64,000 nt of DNA, taken from NCBI RefSeq assembly GCF_009792795.1, contig NZ_VKHQ01000005.1, forward strand, positions 62,001 through 126,000, written 5' to 3'. Made by a program: the position numbers and the translations under genes. Source of the DNA: Cognatiluteimonas profundi. GTDB lineage: Bacteria; Pseudomonadota; Gammaproteobacteria; Xanthomonadales; Xanthomonadaceae. The notes beneath the pieces were generated by a model, which searched no databases, was not told the DNA's origin, and was given only the letters and a program-made list of their open reading frames with translations. Below, in pieces: positions 9,499-18,475 of the stretch (the first letter of the stretch is position 1; every line of letters begins with the position of its first letter).

Positions 9499-10385
9499 CA
9501 CCAGCTCCCCGAGGCGCCACCGCCTCCACTCATGCCGCCGCCCCCCGACCAGCCTCCACCGCCACCGAATCCACCGCCGCCAAACCCGCCACCACCCCAC
9601 CCGCCAAATCCGCCGAGCCGGCCGCCGCGGGCAAAGCCGCCAGCCGATGGCCTCGACAAGCCGAGGAAGAATCCGATGACCGCCCCCAGGCCGCCAACCA
9701 GCAGCAGCGACGACAGCAGCCACGCAATGAAACCTGCCGCGCCCGCGCCGACAACGCCGCGCAGCAGGGACGGTGCGCGCCCGAAGATGCCGCGAACGAC
9801 CTGCGCGACCATGAAGGCCGCGAACAAGGCGAACAGCCAGTTGCTACCCGTGTCGGTCGGCGGCTGCGATTCGGCCATCGGTTCGGGCAGGGGTTCGCCA
9901 TCGATCAGTTTGACCAACGCGGCGGAGGCGTCGTTGAGCCCGCCGGCGTAATCGTTGGCACGGAATTTCGGCACCAGGTATTCCTGGATGATGCGGTTGG
10001 CGATGGCATCGGGAATGGCGCCCTCCAGGCCGTAGCCCGGCTCGATGCGGGCGCGGTGGTCGTCCTTCGCCACGACGATGAGCACGCCATCGTCGACGTG
10101 TTGCCGCCCCAGCTTGTACTGGTCGAATCCGCGCGTCGTGTACTGCTCGATCGTTTCAGGCTGCGTGGTCGGCACCATCAGGACCTGCAGCTGGCTGCCC
10201 TTGCGTTGTTGCAGGGCAAGGGCCTGCTGCACCAGCGCCTGCTTCTGTTCGGCGGTCAGCGTGCCGGTGGTATCCACCACCGGCGAGTCCAGCGCGGGAA
10301 TCGCCGCAAGCGACTGCGCCCAGGCCGCATGCCAGCCAATGCACAGCAGGCTGGCCAGCAACCACCGGCCGACCAGCGGACGCAT
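9498..10385 (-). CDS. Secreted/membrane TPM-domain protein with Gly-rich tail (YgcG family)
   Basis: This 295-residue protein has a signal peptide (L-L-A-S-L-L-C-I-G-W, cleaved near A-W-A-Q). A TPM domain follows (about 30-165; P-V-V-D-T-T-G-T-L at its start and G-Y-G-L-E-G-A-I-P-D later). Then come one or two hydrophobic segments around 185-245 and a C-terminal tail of Gly-rich repeats ending near a terminal S-W. This layout is that of the YgcG family, with the TPM domain in the periplasm and the Gly-rich tail after the membrane part. The start is chosen at M-R-P-L-V-G because it gives the signal peptide and lies 28 bases after lemA. Biochemical function is not established. Confidence 0.88.
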   Translation of the reverse strand: MRPLVGRWLLASLLCIGWHAAWAQSLAAIPALDSPVVDTTGTLTAEQKQALVQQALALQQRKGSQLQVLMVPTTQPETIEQYTTRGFDQYKLGRQHVDDGVLIVVAKDDHRARIEPGYGLEGAIPDAIANRIIQEYLVPKFRANDYAGGLNDASAALVKLIDGEPLPEPMAESQPPTDTGSNWLFALFAAFMVAQVVRGIFGRAPSLLRGVVGAGAAGFIAWLLSSLLLVGGLGAVIGFFLGLSRPSAGGFARGGRLGGFGGWGGGGFGGGGFGGGGGWSGGGGMSGGGGASGSW

Positions 10386-10413
10386 CAGGCGCTCACCGAT
10401 GGCGGGCGATCGG

Positions 10414-11076
10414 TCATCCCTGCGCCGGCGCGGGAGCCTGTGGCTGTGGCTTCGGTGCAGGCTGCGCCGGTGCGGCCTGTGGCTGCGGCTTGCTGAAGTC
10501 CACGGCAGGCGGCGCCTGGATCTGCCGCTCGTTCTCGACGGTGAAGTTGGGCTTGGTCTCGTAGCCGAACATCTTTGCAACGAGGTTCTGCGGGAACGAG
10601 CGGATGTAGGTGTTGTAGTCCTGCACCAGCTGGATGTAGCGTCCGCGCGCGACGGTGATGCGGTTCTCGGTGCCTTCGAGTTGCGCCTGCAGGTCGCGGA
10701 AGGACTGGTCGGATTTCAGGTTGGGATAGTTTTCCGTCACCACCAGCAAACGCGACAACGCGCTGGACAGCTCACCCTGCGCCTGCTGGAACTGCGCCAG
10801 CGACGCCGCATCATTCGCGTTGACGTTGATCTGGCTGACCTTGGCGCGCGCCTCGGTCACGCCGATCAGGACCTGCTGCTCCTGGGCGGCGTAACCCTTG
10901 ACCGTGTTGACCAGGTTGGGAATCAGGTCGGCGCGGCGCTTGTACTGGTTGATGACCTCGGACCAGCCGGCCTTGACCGCTTCGTCCTTTTGCTGGATCT
11001 GGTTATAGCCGCAACCACTGAGCATGCAGGCCAGGACGAGCAGCAGGAGCAGGCGCACGGGAGACAGGATTCGCAT
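10414..11076 (-). CDS. lemA: LemA-family lipoprotein
   Basis: LemA-family envelope protein of 220 residues. The N-terminus M-R-I-L-S-P-V, a hydrophobic stretch and the lipobox L-S-G-C predict a lipoprotein. The family core follows: K-R-R-A-D-L-I-P-N-L-V-N-T-V-K-G-Y, then long helices with A-R-A-K-V and L-L-V-V-T-E-N-Y-P-N-L-K, and Y-N-x-x-I-R-S-F-P-Q-N-L-V-A. A Pro/Ala/Gln-rich tail of about 35 residues ends the protein. The start is placed at the ATG directly before the signal sequence. It heads a three-gene unit with the two TPM-domain genes; its role is not known. Confidence 0.93.
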   Translation of the reverse strand: MRILSPVRLLLLLVLACMLSGCGYNQIQQKDEAVKAGWSEVINQYKRRADLIPNLVNTVKGYAAQEQQVLIGVTEARAKVSQINVNANDAASLAQFQQAQGELSSALSRLLVVTENYPNLKSDQSFRDLQAQLEGTENRITVARGRYIQLVQDYNTYIRSFPQNLVAKMFGYETKPNFTVENERQIQAPPAVDFSKPQPQAAPAQPAPKPQPQAPAPAQG

Positions 11077-11151
11077 GGCAATACTCCAGGTGAAGAAGAC
11101 ACGACAGGCTGGCGGCATTGCAGCATCCCCGATCCGTGCGTGCAAATGCCG

Positions 11152-11889
11152 TCAATCCTCCACTGATCTCAGCCGCTGGCGGCGCTTGGCCCACAGGTTG
11201 AGCGACTCGACGACCGCCGAGAAGGCCATTGCGACGTAGACGTAGCCACGCCCGATGTGCACGGAGAAGCCGTCGGCGATCAGCACCACGCCGACGAGCA
11301 CGATGAAGGTGAGGGCCAGCATCTTGATCGTGGGGTTGCGATCGATGAACTCGCCCAGCGCATTGGCGGCGAACAGCATCAGCACCACCGACACGAGGAT
11401 CGCGGCGACCATGACCGGGATCTGCGACACCATGCCTACCGCCGTGATCACCGAGTCCAGCGAGAACACGATGTCGATGATGGCGATCTGCAGGATCACG
11501 GACATCACCGCCTGGGCCGGTTTGGAATGGACGTCCATGGCGTCCTCCTCACCGACGATGAGGTCACGGATCTCCATCGTGCCCTTCACGACCAGGAAGA
11601 CGCCACCCAGGATCAGCACGAGGTCGCGGATGGAAATACCCAGCCCGAACAGCGTGAAGAGGTTGGTCTGCATGCGGGCCAGGTAGGCCAGCGAGACCAG
11701 CAGGCCGATGCGGCTGACGCACGCCAGCGCGATGCCGAAACGGCGGGCGCGACTGCGCTGCGCCGGTGGCAATTTGCTCACTGCGATGGAGATGAAGACC
11801 AGGTTGTCCACGCCCAGCACGATTTCCAGCGTGCTCAACGTGACCAGTGCGATCCAGATCTGCGGATCGGTCACCCATGCCAGGCTCAT
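11152..11889 (-). CDS. TerC-family integral membrane protein
   Basis: A 245-residue TerC/YoaE-type membrane protein with about seven hydrophobic helices. Family hallmarks are the acidic, intramembrane motifs T-L-E-I-V-L-G-V-D-N-L-V-F (about 20-32) and I-I-D-I-V-F-S-L-D-S-V (about 136-146). In characterised relatives these form metal-ion exit pathways, for example manganese exporters that protect newly made exoenzymes. Which ion this one handles cannot be told from sequence. No riboswitch is visible upstream. It lies ten bases after dgkA and probably forms an operon with dgkA and gcvPB. Confidence 0.88.
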   Translation of the reverse strand: MSLAWVTDPQIWIALVTLSTLEIVLGVDNLVFISIAVSKLPPAQRSRARRFGIALACVSRIGLLVSLAYLARMQTNLFTLFGLGISIRDLVLILGGVFLVVKGTMEIRDLIVGEEDAMDVHSKPAQAVMSVILQIAIIDIVFSLDSVITAVGMVSQIPVMVAAILVSVVLMLFAANALGEFIDRNPTIKMLALTFIVLVGVVLIADGFSVHIGRGYVYVAMAFSAVVESLNLWAKRRQRLRSVED

Positions 11890-11899
11890 CGGGCCACCA

Positions 11900-12280
11900 T
11901 CACAGGTAGCGCGGCCCGAGGATGAGGGCCCACGTCATGACGACGTTGATCATCAGCACGAACACCGCCGCCGAGCCCATGTCTTTTGCGCGCCCCGCCA
12001 GTTCGTGATGCTCGGCGCCGTAGCGCTCGATCACCGCTTCCACCGCGGAGTTCAGCAGTTCCGCGCTCAACACCAGCAATCCACTGCCGACCAGCAGTGC
12101 GCGTTCGACACCGGTCTGCCCCAGCCACAAGCCCAGTGGCCCGAGCACGGCCAACAGGTAGACCTCCAGCCGGAACGAGGATTCGTACAGCCAGCAAAAA
12201 CGCAGGCCCTGCAGCGACCACTTGGTCGCCAGCAGCATCCGCCGCGGACCGCGCGGCAAGTGGCCTTGGCCGTCCGCCAT
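11900..12280 (-). CDS. dgkA: Diacylglycerol kinase
   Basis: DgkA phosphorylates diacylglycerol left over from membrane-derived oligosaccharide and LPS synthesis, returning it to phospholipid synthesis. The 126-residue product is a small three-helix membrane protein. Core motifs are A-E-L-L-N-S-A-V-E-A-V-I-E (about 75-87, catalytic Glu and Asn) and A-K-D-M-G-S-A-A-V. The start M-A-D-G-Q-G lies one base after the gcvPB stop, so the two are almost certainly co-transcribed. Confidence 0.96.
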   Translation of the reverse strand: MADGQGHLPRGPRRMLLATKWSLQGLRFCWLYESSFRLEVYLLAVLGPLGLWLGQTGVERALLVGSGLLVLSAELLNSAVEAVIERYGAEHHELAGRAKDMGSAAVFVLMINVVMTWALILGPRYL

Positions 12281-12281
12281 C

Positions 12282-13739
12282 CTAGGCGGCCGGCCGGAAC
12301 GCGACGTCGAGTTCCTTGACGGCCTTGACATCGTCCAAGCGCCGGACGGGCATCGTGTACGGCGCACCCTTCATCTTCTCGGGCGATTCGCGCGATTCGG
12401 CCAGCAGCTGCGTCATGACGGCGATGAATTCGTCGAGCGTCTCCTTGCTCTCGGTCTCGGTCGGTTCGATCAGCAGGCATTCGGGAACCAGCAACGGAAA
12501 ATAGTTGGTGGGCGCGTGGATGTTGTGGTCGAGCAGCGCCTTGCTGAAGTCCAGCGCGGTGATGCCGGTGGCTTTTTTCTGCGGCTGCACGGTGACGATG
12601 AACTCGTGCGATGCGCGGCGCTCCGGATAGGCCAGCGTGAAGCCGGCCCTGCTCAACTGCGCGGCAAGGTAATTGGCGTTGAGCGTGGCGAATTCGGCGA
12701 CGCGGGTCATGCCTTCGCGACCCAGCATGCGCGCGTAGACATAGGCGCGGATCAGGACGCCGGCATTGCCCGCGAAGGCGGACAGCCGACCGATCGACTG
12801 CGGGCAGTCCTTCTTGCGCAGCCAGCGATAGGTTCCCTTGTCGTCCCGGGCAACCATCGGGATCGGCAGGAAGGGTCGCAGCCGCTCGCTGACGCCAACG
12901 GCTCCGGCGCCAGGACCACCGCCGCCATGTGGCGTGGAGAAGGTCTTGTGCAGGTTCATGTGGATGGCATCGAAACCCATGTCGCCGGGGCGCACCTTGC
13001 CGAGGATCGCATTGAGGTTGGCGCCGTCGTAATAGAGCAGCCCGCCAGCGGCGTGCACCAGTTGCGCGATCTCGACGATGCGTCGCTCGAACACGCCGAT
13101 CGTCGACGGGTTGGTCAGCATGATGCCGGCCGTCTTCGGACCGAGCACCGACTTCAGCGCCTCGACATCCACATCGCCATTGCCCAGCGTCGGGATCTCG
13201 CGCACCACGCAGCCGCACATGACGGCCGTCGCGGGGTTGGTGCCGTGCGCGGCGTCGGGAACGATGATCTCGTTGCGCCCCAGGTCACCACGGGACTTGT
13301 GGTACGCCATGATCATCGCCACGCCGGCGAACTCGCCCTGCGCGCCAGCCATCGGCGCCAGCGAGACGCCACCCTTCATCCCGGTGACCTCGGCGAGGAT
13401 CTGCTGCAGGTCGAACATGCACGACAGGAATCCCTGCGACAGCACGTCCGGCGCATACGGATGGCGGTTGGCGAACCCGTCCATCAACGCCACCGACTGG
13501 CAGGCCCGCGGGTTGTATTTCATCGTGCACGAGCCCAACGGATAGAAGTTGGTGTCGATCGAGAAATTCTTGCGGCTCAGGTTGGTGAAGTGGCGCACGA
13601 CCTGCAGCTCGGACACCTCCGGCAGCCCGACCGGCGTGGTCCGCAACAGCGCCGCGGGAATGTCCGCCGGCGCCGGATGCGCCGCCGGATGCTGGGCGCT
13701 GGCGCTTCGGCCGGGCCGTGACTGCTCGAAAATCAACAT
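12282..13739 (-). CDS. gcvPB: Glycine dehydrogenase (decarboxylating) subunit 2
   Basis: The P-protein of the glycine cleavage system decarboxylates glycine with PLP and hands the aminomethyl group to lipoyl-GcvH. This is the subunit-2 half of the split form (485 residues). It starts [17 protein letters not shown] at about residue 43 and contains [12 protein letters not shown]. The PLP-binding lysine is K265 in N-L-H-K-T-F, followed by a Gly-rich loop. Subunit 1, gcvH and gcvT are not in the window, so this half is encoded apart. No glycine riboswitch could be recognised in the 165 bases upstream. Confidence 0.95.
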   Translation of the reverse strand: MLIFEQSRPGRSASAQHPAAHPAPADIPAALLRTTPVGLPEVSELQVVRHFTNLSRKNFSIDTNFYPLGSCTMKYNPRACQSVALMDGFANRHPYAPDVLSQGFLSCMFDLQQILAEVTGMKGGVSLAPMAGAQGEFAGVAMIMAYHKSRGDLGRNEIIVPDAAHGTNPATAVMCGCVVREIPTLGNGDVDVEALKSVLGPKTAGIMLTNPSTIGVFERRIVEIAQLVHAAGGLLYYDGANLNAILGKVRPGDMGFDAIHMNLHKTFSTPHGGGGPGAGAVGVSERLRPFLPIPMVARDDKGTYRWLRKKDCPQSIGRLSAFAGNAGVLIRAYVYARMLGREGMTRVAEFATLNANYLAAQLSRAGFTLAYPERRASHEFIVTVQPQKKATGITALDFSKALLDHNIHAPTNYFPLLVPECLLIEPTETESKETLDEFIAVMTQLLAESRESPEKMKGAPYTMPVRRLDDVKAVKELDVAFRPAA

Positions 13740-13904
13740 GGGTCGGAAGGGTCCGTTGGCCGCAGGCCGTGACTAATGAGGGGAATTTTGCCACAAGGCC
13801 CCGGCAGGCGGAGGGGCAGGCACACACCCGTACCGTGACTTTTGGCAGGGTGGCATTCCCCGTTCACGTGCTATCGATGCGCGATCGCCTCGAGCGCCCG
13901 GGAA

Positions 13905-15452
13905 ATGCCATTGAACACCAGTGCCGGTTCCATCCGCAGCAGCGCGCCCGCGCCACGCCCCAGCCAGACCAAGTCGTTCAGCACGATCTTCCTGATCGAG
14001 ATGTGGGAGCGCTTCGGCTATTACGGCATGGCGGCGCTGCTGGTGCTGTTCATGGTGCAGAAGCTGGGCTATGACGACGACCGCGCCAACCTGACATGGG
14101 GCGCCTTCACCGCGCTGGTCTATGCCGCGCCGGCCATCGGCGGCTGGATCGGGGACAAGGTGCTCGGCGCGCGCCGCAGCATGACGATCGGCGCCTGCAT
14201 CCTGGGCCTGGGCTACCTGCTGTTGTCGATCCCATCGGACAACGTCCCGTTGCTGTACGGCGCGCTCGGCGTGATCGTGGTCGGCAACGGCCTGTTCAAG
14301 TCCAATGCCGCCAATCTCGTGCGCCGCATCTACGAGGGCGACGACGCCAAGATCGACAGCGCGTTCACCCTGTACTACATGGCGGTGAACATCGGCTCGA
14401 CGTTCTCGATGCTGCTGACGCCGTGGATCGCGGCGAAATGGGGCTGGCACGCTGCGTTCGCCGTGTGCTGCGCGGGCATGGTGCTGGGCCTGCTCAACTA
14501 CCTGCTGATGCGGCGCACGCTCGACCACGTGGGCTCGGTGCCGGACGACGCTCCGGTGAACTGGGGCAAGCTCGCCGCGGTGCTGCTGGTGGGCGTTGCG
14601 CTGGTGTTCGCGGTGTCGTTCGTGCTGCAGCATCGTGAAATCGCCCGCGCCCTGGTCTGGGTCGCCGGTGCCGTCATCCTCGGGATCTTCGGGTACCTCA
14701 TTGCCAAGAGCGGCCCCGGCGAACGTTCCGGCCTGCTGGTGGCGTTGATCCTGATCGTCGAGACGATCCTGTTCTTCATCTTCTACCAGCAGATGTCGAC
14801 CTCGCTGACCTTGTTCGCGCTGCGCAACGTGGACCCGAGCCAGACGTTCTTCGGCGTGCACCTGTTCAACTGGATCCCGGCGCAGTACCAGGCGCTCAAT
14901 CCGATCTGGATCTTTGCGCTCAGCCCGATCCTTGCCTGGGGCTATACGCGCATGGCGACGCGTGGTCGCGACCTGCCGATCGCCGCGAAATTCGCGATTG
15001 GTTTCATCGTCGTCGCGATCGGGTTCTTCATCTTCGGCATCAGCGGGGGCACGGCCGTCGCCGGCAAGGTGTCCTCGTGGTACATGGTCTGGGGCTATGG
15101 CTTCTATTCGCTCGGCGAGCTTCTGGTCAGCGGACTGGGCCTGGCGATGATGGCGCGCTACGTCCCGGCGCGGATGGGTGGGTTCATGATGGGCGCGTAC
15201 TTCGTCGCCACCGGCATCGCGCAGTTCCTCGGCGGGCTGGTCGCCAACTACGCCAGCATCCCCGACAACATCACCGATCCGCTGCAGTCGCTGCCGATCT
15301 ACACCAGCCTGTTCAACAAGCTCGGGTTCGTCGCCGCCGGTGGCGCCGTGCTCGCCATCGCGCTGCTGCCGATGCTCAAGAAGCTGTCGCAGAGCCACCG
15401 CGACAACAACCAGGCGATCGACCCGCACCTGGTCATCGCCGAGGAGCGCTGA
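13905..15452 (+). CDS. POT/PTR2-family proton-coupled di/tripeptide transporter
   Basis: A 515-residue proton-dependent oligopeptide transporter of the major facilitator superfamily, predicted inner membrane. The proton-coupling E-x-x-E-R-F signature is present as E-M-W-E-R-F-G-Y-Y-G-M, and the PTR2 motif appears as Y-Y-M-A-V-N-I-G-S. Twelve or more hydrophobic helices can be picked out. I choose the ATG at 13905 (M-P-L-N-T-S); an earlier in-frame ATG at 13842 would add 21 residues unlike the family. A strong terminator follows the stop. The next gene, on the other strand, encodes an isoaspartyl peptidase, so peptide uptake and dipeptide hydrolysis lie side by side. Confidence 0.93.
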   Translation: MPLNTSAGSIRSSAPAPRPSQTKSFSTIFLIEMWERFGYYGMAALLVLFMVQKLGYDDDRANLTWGAFTALVYAAPAIGGWIGDKVLGARRSMTIGACILGLGYLLLSIPSDNVPLLYGALGVIVVGNGLFKSNAANLVRRIYEGDDAKIDSAFTLYYMAVNIGSTFSMLLTPWIAAKWGWHAAFAVCCAGMVLGLLNYLLMRRTLDHVGSVPDDAPVNWGKLAAVLLVGVALVFAVSFVLQHREIARALVWVAGAVILGIFGYLIAKSGPGERSGLLVALILIVETILFFIFYQQMSTSLTLFALRNVDPSQTFFGVHLFNWIPAQYQALNPIWIFALSPILAWGYTRMATRGRDLPIAAKFAIGFIVVAIGFFIFGISGGTAVAGKVSSWYMVWGYGFYSLGELLVSGLGLAMMARYVPARMGGFMMGAYFVATGIAQFLGGLVANYASIPDNITDPLQSLPIYTSLFNKLGFVAAGGAVLAIALLPMLKKLSQSHRDNNQAIDPHLVIAEER

Positions 15453-15469
15453 TCGATCGGAGCGACAGG

Positions 15470-15499
15470 AAAAGCCGGCCTATTGGCCGGCTTTTTTTT
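15470..15499. terminator. Bidirectional rho-independent terminator
   Basis: A perfect 11-base stem (AAAAGCCGGCC / GGCCGGCTTTT) closes a TATT loop and runs into eight T residues on the + strand; the other strand offers a shorter T run. It lies between the converging ends of the peptide transporter (+) and the isoaspartyl peptidase (-) and can serve both. It is the clearest intrinsic terminator in the window. Confidence 0.93.
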
Positions 15500-15510
15500 G
15501 GCCCGCGCCG

Positions 15511-16509
15511 CTAGCTGTCGCCCTTGAACACGGCAACGCCGCGCGAGCCATCCGGCCGGATCCAGCCGCGATACATGCCCGGCGTGTTGAATGGCATCGC
15601 GATGTTGCCGTCGCGATCCAGCGCGATCGCGCCACCATCGCCGCCAGCCGCCGGGATGACCCGGTCGATCACCTCCGAGGCCGCGGCGGCCAGCGTATCG
15701 CCGCGATACGCGATGCGCGCGGCGATATCGTGCGCGACGGCATGGCGGATGTAGAACTCGCCCCAGCCCGTCCCCGACACCCCGCAGCGGTCGTCCGCCC
15801 ATGTGCCCGCACCGATGATCGGCGAGTCGCCGATGCGGCCGTGGCGCTTGTTGGTCATGCCACCGGTGGACGTGCCGGCGGCGATGCGACCCGAGGCATC
15901 GAGCGCAACCGCGCCGACCGTGCCGAAGTAGCCGCCCGCCATCGCCGGCAGCGCACCCGCGCTTTCCGCCGCCTGCGCAGCTTCCAGCTGCCTGCGCCTC
16001 ACGTCGGTGTCGAACCAGCTGTTGGGCACGCGCTCGAGGTCGCCACGGGTATCGGCGAATTGTTCGGCACCATCGCCCGCCAGCATGACGTGCGCCGAAT
16101 GCTCCATCACCGCGCGCGCCAGCCGGATCGGATGACGGACGGTGGTCACGCCAGCCACGGCGCCCGCGCGCCGGCGGTGGCCGTCCATGATCGCCGCATC
16201 GAGTTCGTGTCCGCCGCGCGCGGTGAACGCCGCGCCCTTGCCAGCGTTGAAGCGTGGCGAATCCTCGAGCACGAGGATGGCAGCCTGCACGGCATCGATG
16301 GCGTGGCCGCCGATCGACAGGACCGCGTTGCCGGCGTCGAGCGCGCGATTCAATTCGTAGCGGATGTCGCGCTCGTCCTGCGCGGACAGCAAGGCTCGCT
16401 CGACGACGCCCGCCCCGCCATGGATGACCAGCGCGGTGAGCGGCGTATCGCGCGTTTGTGCCGGGGACAAGCTCATGGCGCGCGCTCCGGCGTCGGCAGG
16501 TGGATGCAC
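15511..16509 (-). CDS. iaaA: Isoaspartyl peptidase/L-asparaginase (Ntn hydrolase)
   Basis: A type 2 plant-like asparaginase that removes isoaspartyl residues from dipeptides and hydrolyses L-Asn. The family signature appears as V-I-H-G-G-A-G near the start. The precursor is autocleaved at the Gly-Thr bond in G-Y-F-G-T-V-G-A-V-A, making the Thr the nucleophile of the beta subunit. S-T-G-G-M-T-N-K and G-R-I-G-D-S-P-I-I-G follow as expected. The length is 332 from the first ATG, or 321 from M-S-L-S-P at 16476; the latter is equally plausible. No signal peptide is obvious. It follows the MacB-type permease by 26 bases. Confidence 0.93.
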   Translation of the reverse strand: MHPPADAGARAMSLSPAQTRDTPLTALVIHGGAGVVERALLSAQDERDIRYELNRALDAGNAVLSIGGHAIDAVQAAILVLEDSPRFNAGKGAAFTARGGHELDAAIMDGHRRRAGAVAGVTTVRHPIRLARAVMEHSAHVMLAGDGAEQFADTRGDLERVPNSWFDTDVRRRQLEAAQAAESAGALPAMAGGYFGTVGAVALDASGRIAAGTSTGGMTNKRHGRIGDSPIIGAGTWADDRCGVSGTGWGEFYIRHAVAHDIAARIAYRGDTLAAAASEVIDRVIPAAGGDGGAIALDRDGNIAMPFNTPGMYRGWIRPDGSRGVAVFKGDS

Positions 16510-16535
16510 ATGCGGGGCAGGATAACGCCCCGCCG

Positions 16536-17771
16536 CTATTGCTGGCGCAAGGCTTCGATGGGATCCAGCAGCGATGCCTTGCGCGCCGGGTAGTAGCCGA
16601 AGAACAGGCCGGTGGCGATGGAAAAACCCGCCGCCAGCCCCACGACCCTGCCGTTGAGCGCCACCGGCAGCGACCCGAACCTGCCTACCAGCAGCGCACC
16701 GACCACGCCCAGCAGGATGCCGATGACACCGCCGATCAGCGAGATCAACATCGCCTCGGCCAGGAACTGCTTGCGGATGTCCCCGGGGCCCGCGCCCACC
16801 GCCATGCGCAGGCCGATCTCGCGGATCCGCTCGGTGACCGACACCAGCATGATGTTCATGATGCCGATGCCGCCAACGACCAGCGAAATGCCGGCGACCG
16901 CGCCGAGCAGCAGTGACATCAATCGCGTCGTCTGCGTCCGCGTGGCCACGATCTGCGCGATGTTGCGGACGCTGAAGTCATCGTCGTCGCCGGGCTGGAT
17001 CCGATGGCGCTGCCGTAGCAGGGCTTCGACTTCGCCCTGCGCATAGGACAGGTCCTCGGCGCGGCCGACGCCCAGCGAGATCTGCTGGACGGCGCCTGGT
17101 GGCAAGGCGGTCGCACCGGACAGGCGTCGTCGCGCGGTTTCCAGCGGCACCACCACCAGGTCGTCCTGGTCCTGCCCGAAACCGCCCTGGCCTTTTGGCT
17201 TCAGCGTCGCGACAACGGTGAATGGAACCCGACCCAGGCGGACCGATTGCCCGACCGGATCCTGGTCGCCGAACAACTGCTGGCGGACGGTGTTGCCCAG
17301 GATCACCGACTTTGCCGCACCGCTGTAGTCGCGCGACTCGAATGGCTGCCCGCTGGCGATCACCCAATCGTTGATGTCGAACCAGTCCGGCTGCACGCCC
17401 TGCCATTGCGTGGACCAGTTGCTTTCGCCATAGACCACCTGGATGCCGCCGCGCATCGATCCCGCGACGTATTCGACTTCCGGGATCTCCTTGCGGATCG
17501 CGTCGGCGTCGGCCTCCGACAGCGTGTAGCGACTACCCGCCGCGAGGCGCACCGCACCACCGCCGAAGCCGCCGCCACCGCTGATGTCCAGTCGATTGGA
17601 GCCCAGGCCGGACACCAGCTTGTCGATTTCCGCCTGCGTGCCCTGGCCCACCGAGACCATCACGATCACGGCCGCGATGCCGATGATCACGCCCAGCGAC
17701 GTGAGCGCGCTTCGCATCCAGTTTCCACGCAATGCGAATGCCGCGGTCCGCAGGATCTCCATGAAGTTCAT
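16536..17771 (-). CDS. MacB-type ABC transporter permease
   Basis: A 411-residue FtsX/MacB-fold permease. A first membrane helix (about 20-43, G-V-I-I-G-I-A-A-V-I-V) is followed by a large MacB periplasmic core domain (about 45-260), then three C-terminal helices (about 285-400) containing G-G-I-G-I-M-N-I-M-L-V-S-V and E-I-G-L-R-M-A-V-G-A. Unlike E. coli MacB, the ATPase is a separate polypeptide encoded just upstream (ATGA overlap). Together with the adaptor it should form a tripartite pump with a TolC-like channel. The substrate (macrolide, peptide or siderophore) cannot be inferred. Confidence 0.92.
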   Translation of the reverse strand: MNFMEILRTAAFALRGNWMRSALTSLGVIIGIAAVIVMVSVGQGTQAEIDKLVSGLGSNRLDISGGGGFGGGAVRLAAGSRYTLSEADADAIRKEIPEVEYVAGSMRGGIQVVYGESNWSTQWQGVQPDWFDINDWVIASGQPFESRDYSGAAKSVILGNTVRQQLFGDQDPVGQSVRLGRVPFTVVATLKPKGQGGFGQDQDDLVVVPLETARRRLSGATALPPGAVQQISLGVGRAEDLSYAQGEVEALLRQRHRIQPGDDDDFSVRNIAQIVATRTQTTRLMSLLLGAVAGISLVVGGIGIMNIMLVSVTERIREIGLRMAVGAGPGDIRKQFLAEAMLISLIGGVIGILLGVVGALLVGRFGSLPVALNGRVVGLAAGFSIATGLFFGYYPARKASLLDPIEALRQQ

Positions 17772-18475
17772 GCGTGCACCGCCTGCTCGTTCAGGGCGCC
17801 ATCGCGCATCTCGAACCTGCGGTCGGCGTGCGCGGCGACATCGGCCTCGTGGGTGATCAGGATCACGGTGAGCCCGGCATCGCGCAATCGCTCGAACAGC
17901 GCGAGGATTTCCATCCCGGTCCTGCTGTCCAGCGCGCCCGTTGGCTCGTCGGCGAGCAGGATCGCGGGATTGTTGATCAGCGCGCGGGCGATGGCGACGC
18001 GCTGCTGCTGGCCACCGGACATCTCGCTGGGCCGGTGCGCGGCGCGCTCACCGAGGTTGACGGCCTCCAGCGCGGCGCGCGCCCGCTGCATCCGCTCCGG
18101 GTGCGGCACGTTGGCGTAGCCCAGCGGCATGGCGACGTTCTCAAGCGCACTCATGCGCGGCAGCAGGTTGAATCCCTGGAAGACGAATCCGATCTTCTGC
18201 AGGCGCAGCTCGGCGCGCTGCTCGGCATCGAGCGTGGCCACGTCGACGCCGTCGCACAGATAGCTGCCGGACGACGGCGTGTCCAGGCAGCCGATCATGT
18301 TCATCAGCGTCGACTTGCCCGAGCCCGACGGCCCCATGATCGCGACGAATTCACCGCGCCCGATGCGCAGGTCGACATCGCGCAACGCGACGACCTCCGC
18401 GGCACTGCCAGGGGCATACACCTTGCACAGCTTGCGGGTTTCGATCACCGCAACCGCCTCGCCCGGGACGTTCAC
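17768..18475 (-). CDS. MacB-type ABC transporter ATP-binding protein
   Basis: A LolD/MacB-class ATPase of about 235 residues. Walker A is G-P-S-G-S-G-K-S-T, the Q-loop V-F-Q-G-F-N-L-L, the ABC signature M-S-G-G-Q-Q-Q-R, Walker B I-L-L-A-D-E-P-T-G-A-L-D and the H-loop I-T-H-E. I place the start at the GTG that overlaps the stop of the adaptor gene (GTGA), giving M-N-V-P-G-E; a second GTG at 18448 is possible and no ATG is available. It powers the permease encoded immediately downstream. Confidence 0.93.
   Translation of the reverse strand: MNVPGEAVAVIETRKLCKVYAPGSAAEVVALRDVDLRIGRGEFVAIMGPSGSGKSTLMNMIGCLDTPSSGSYLCDGVDVATLDAEQRAELRLQKIGFVFQGFNLLPRMSALENVAMPLGYANVPHPERMQRARAALEAVNLGERAAHRPSEMSGGQQQRVAIARALINNPAILLADEPTGALDSRTGMEILALFERLRDAGLTVILITHEADVAAHADRRFEMRDGALNEQAVHA

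Noticed and set aside
9510..9640. Repetitive CCGCCACC-like DNA that could look like a CRISPR or tandem-repeat array
   Set aside because: The repeats are irregular and encode the Gly-rich tail of the TPM protein on the - strand; there are no constant-length spacers.
13740..13904. Glycine riboswitch upstream of gcvPB
   Set aside because: None of the conserved tandem aptamer core sequences could be found in the 165-base interval.
13773..15428. A 551-codon open frame on the - strand opposite the peptide transporter
   Set aside because: Its product is His/Gln/Asp/Arg-rich with no domain, while the + strand encodes POT signatures and membrane helices.
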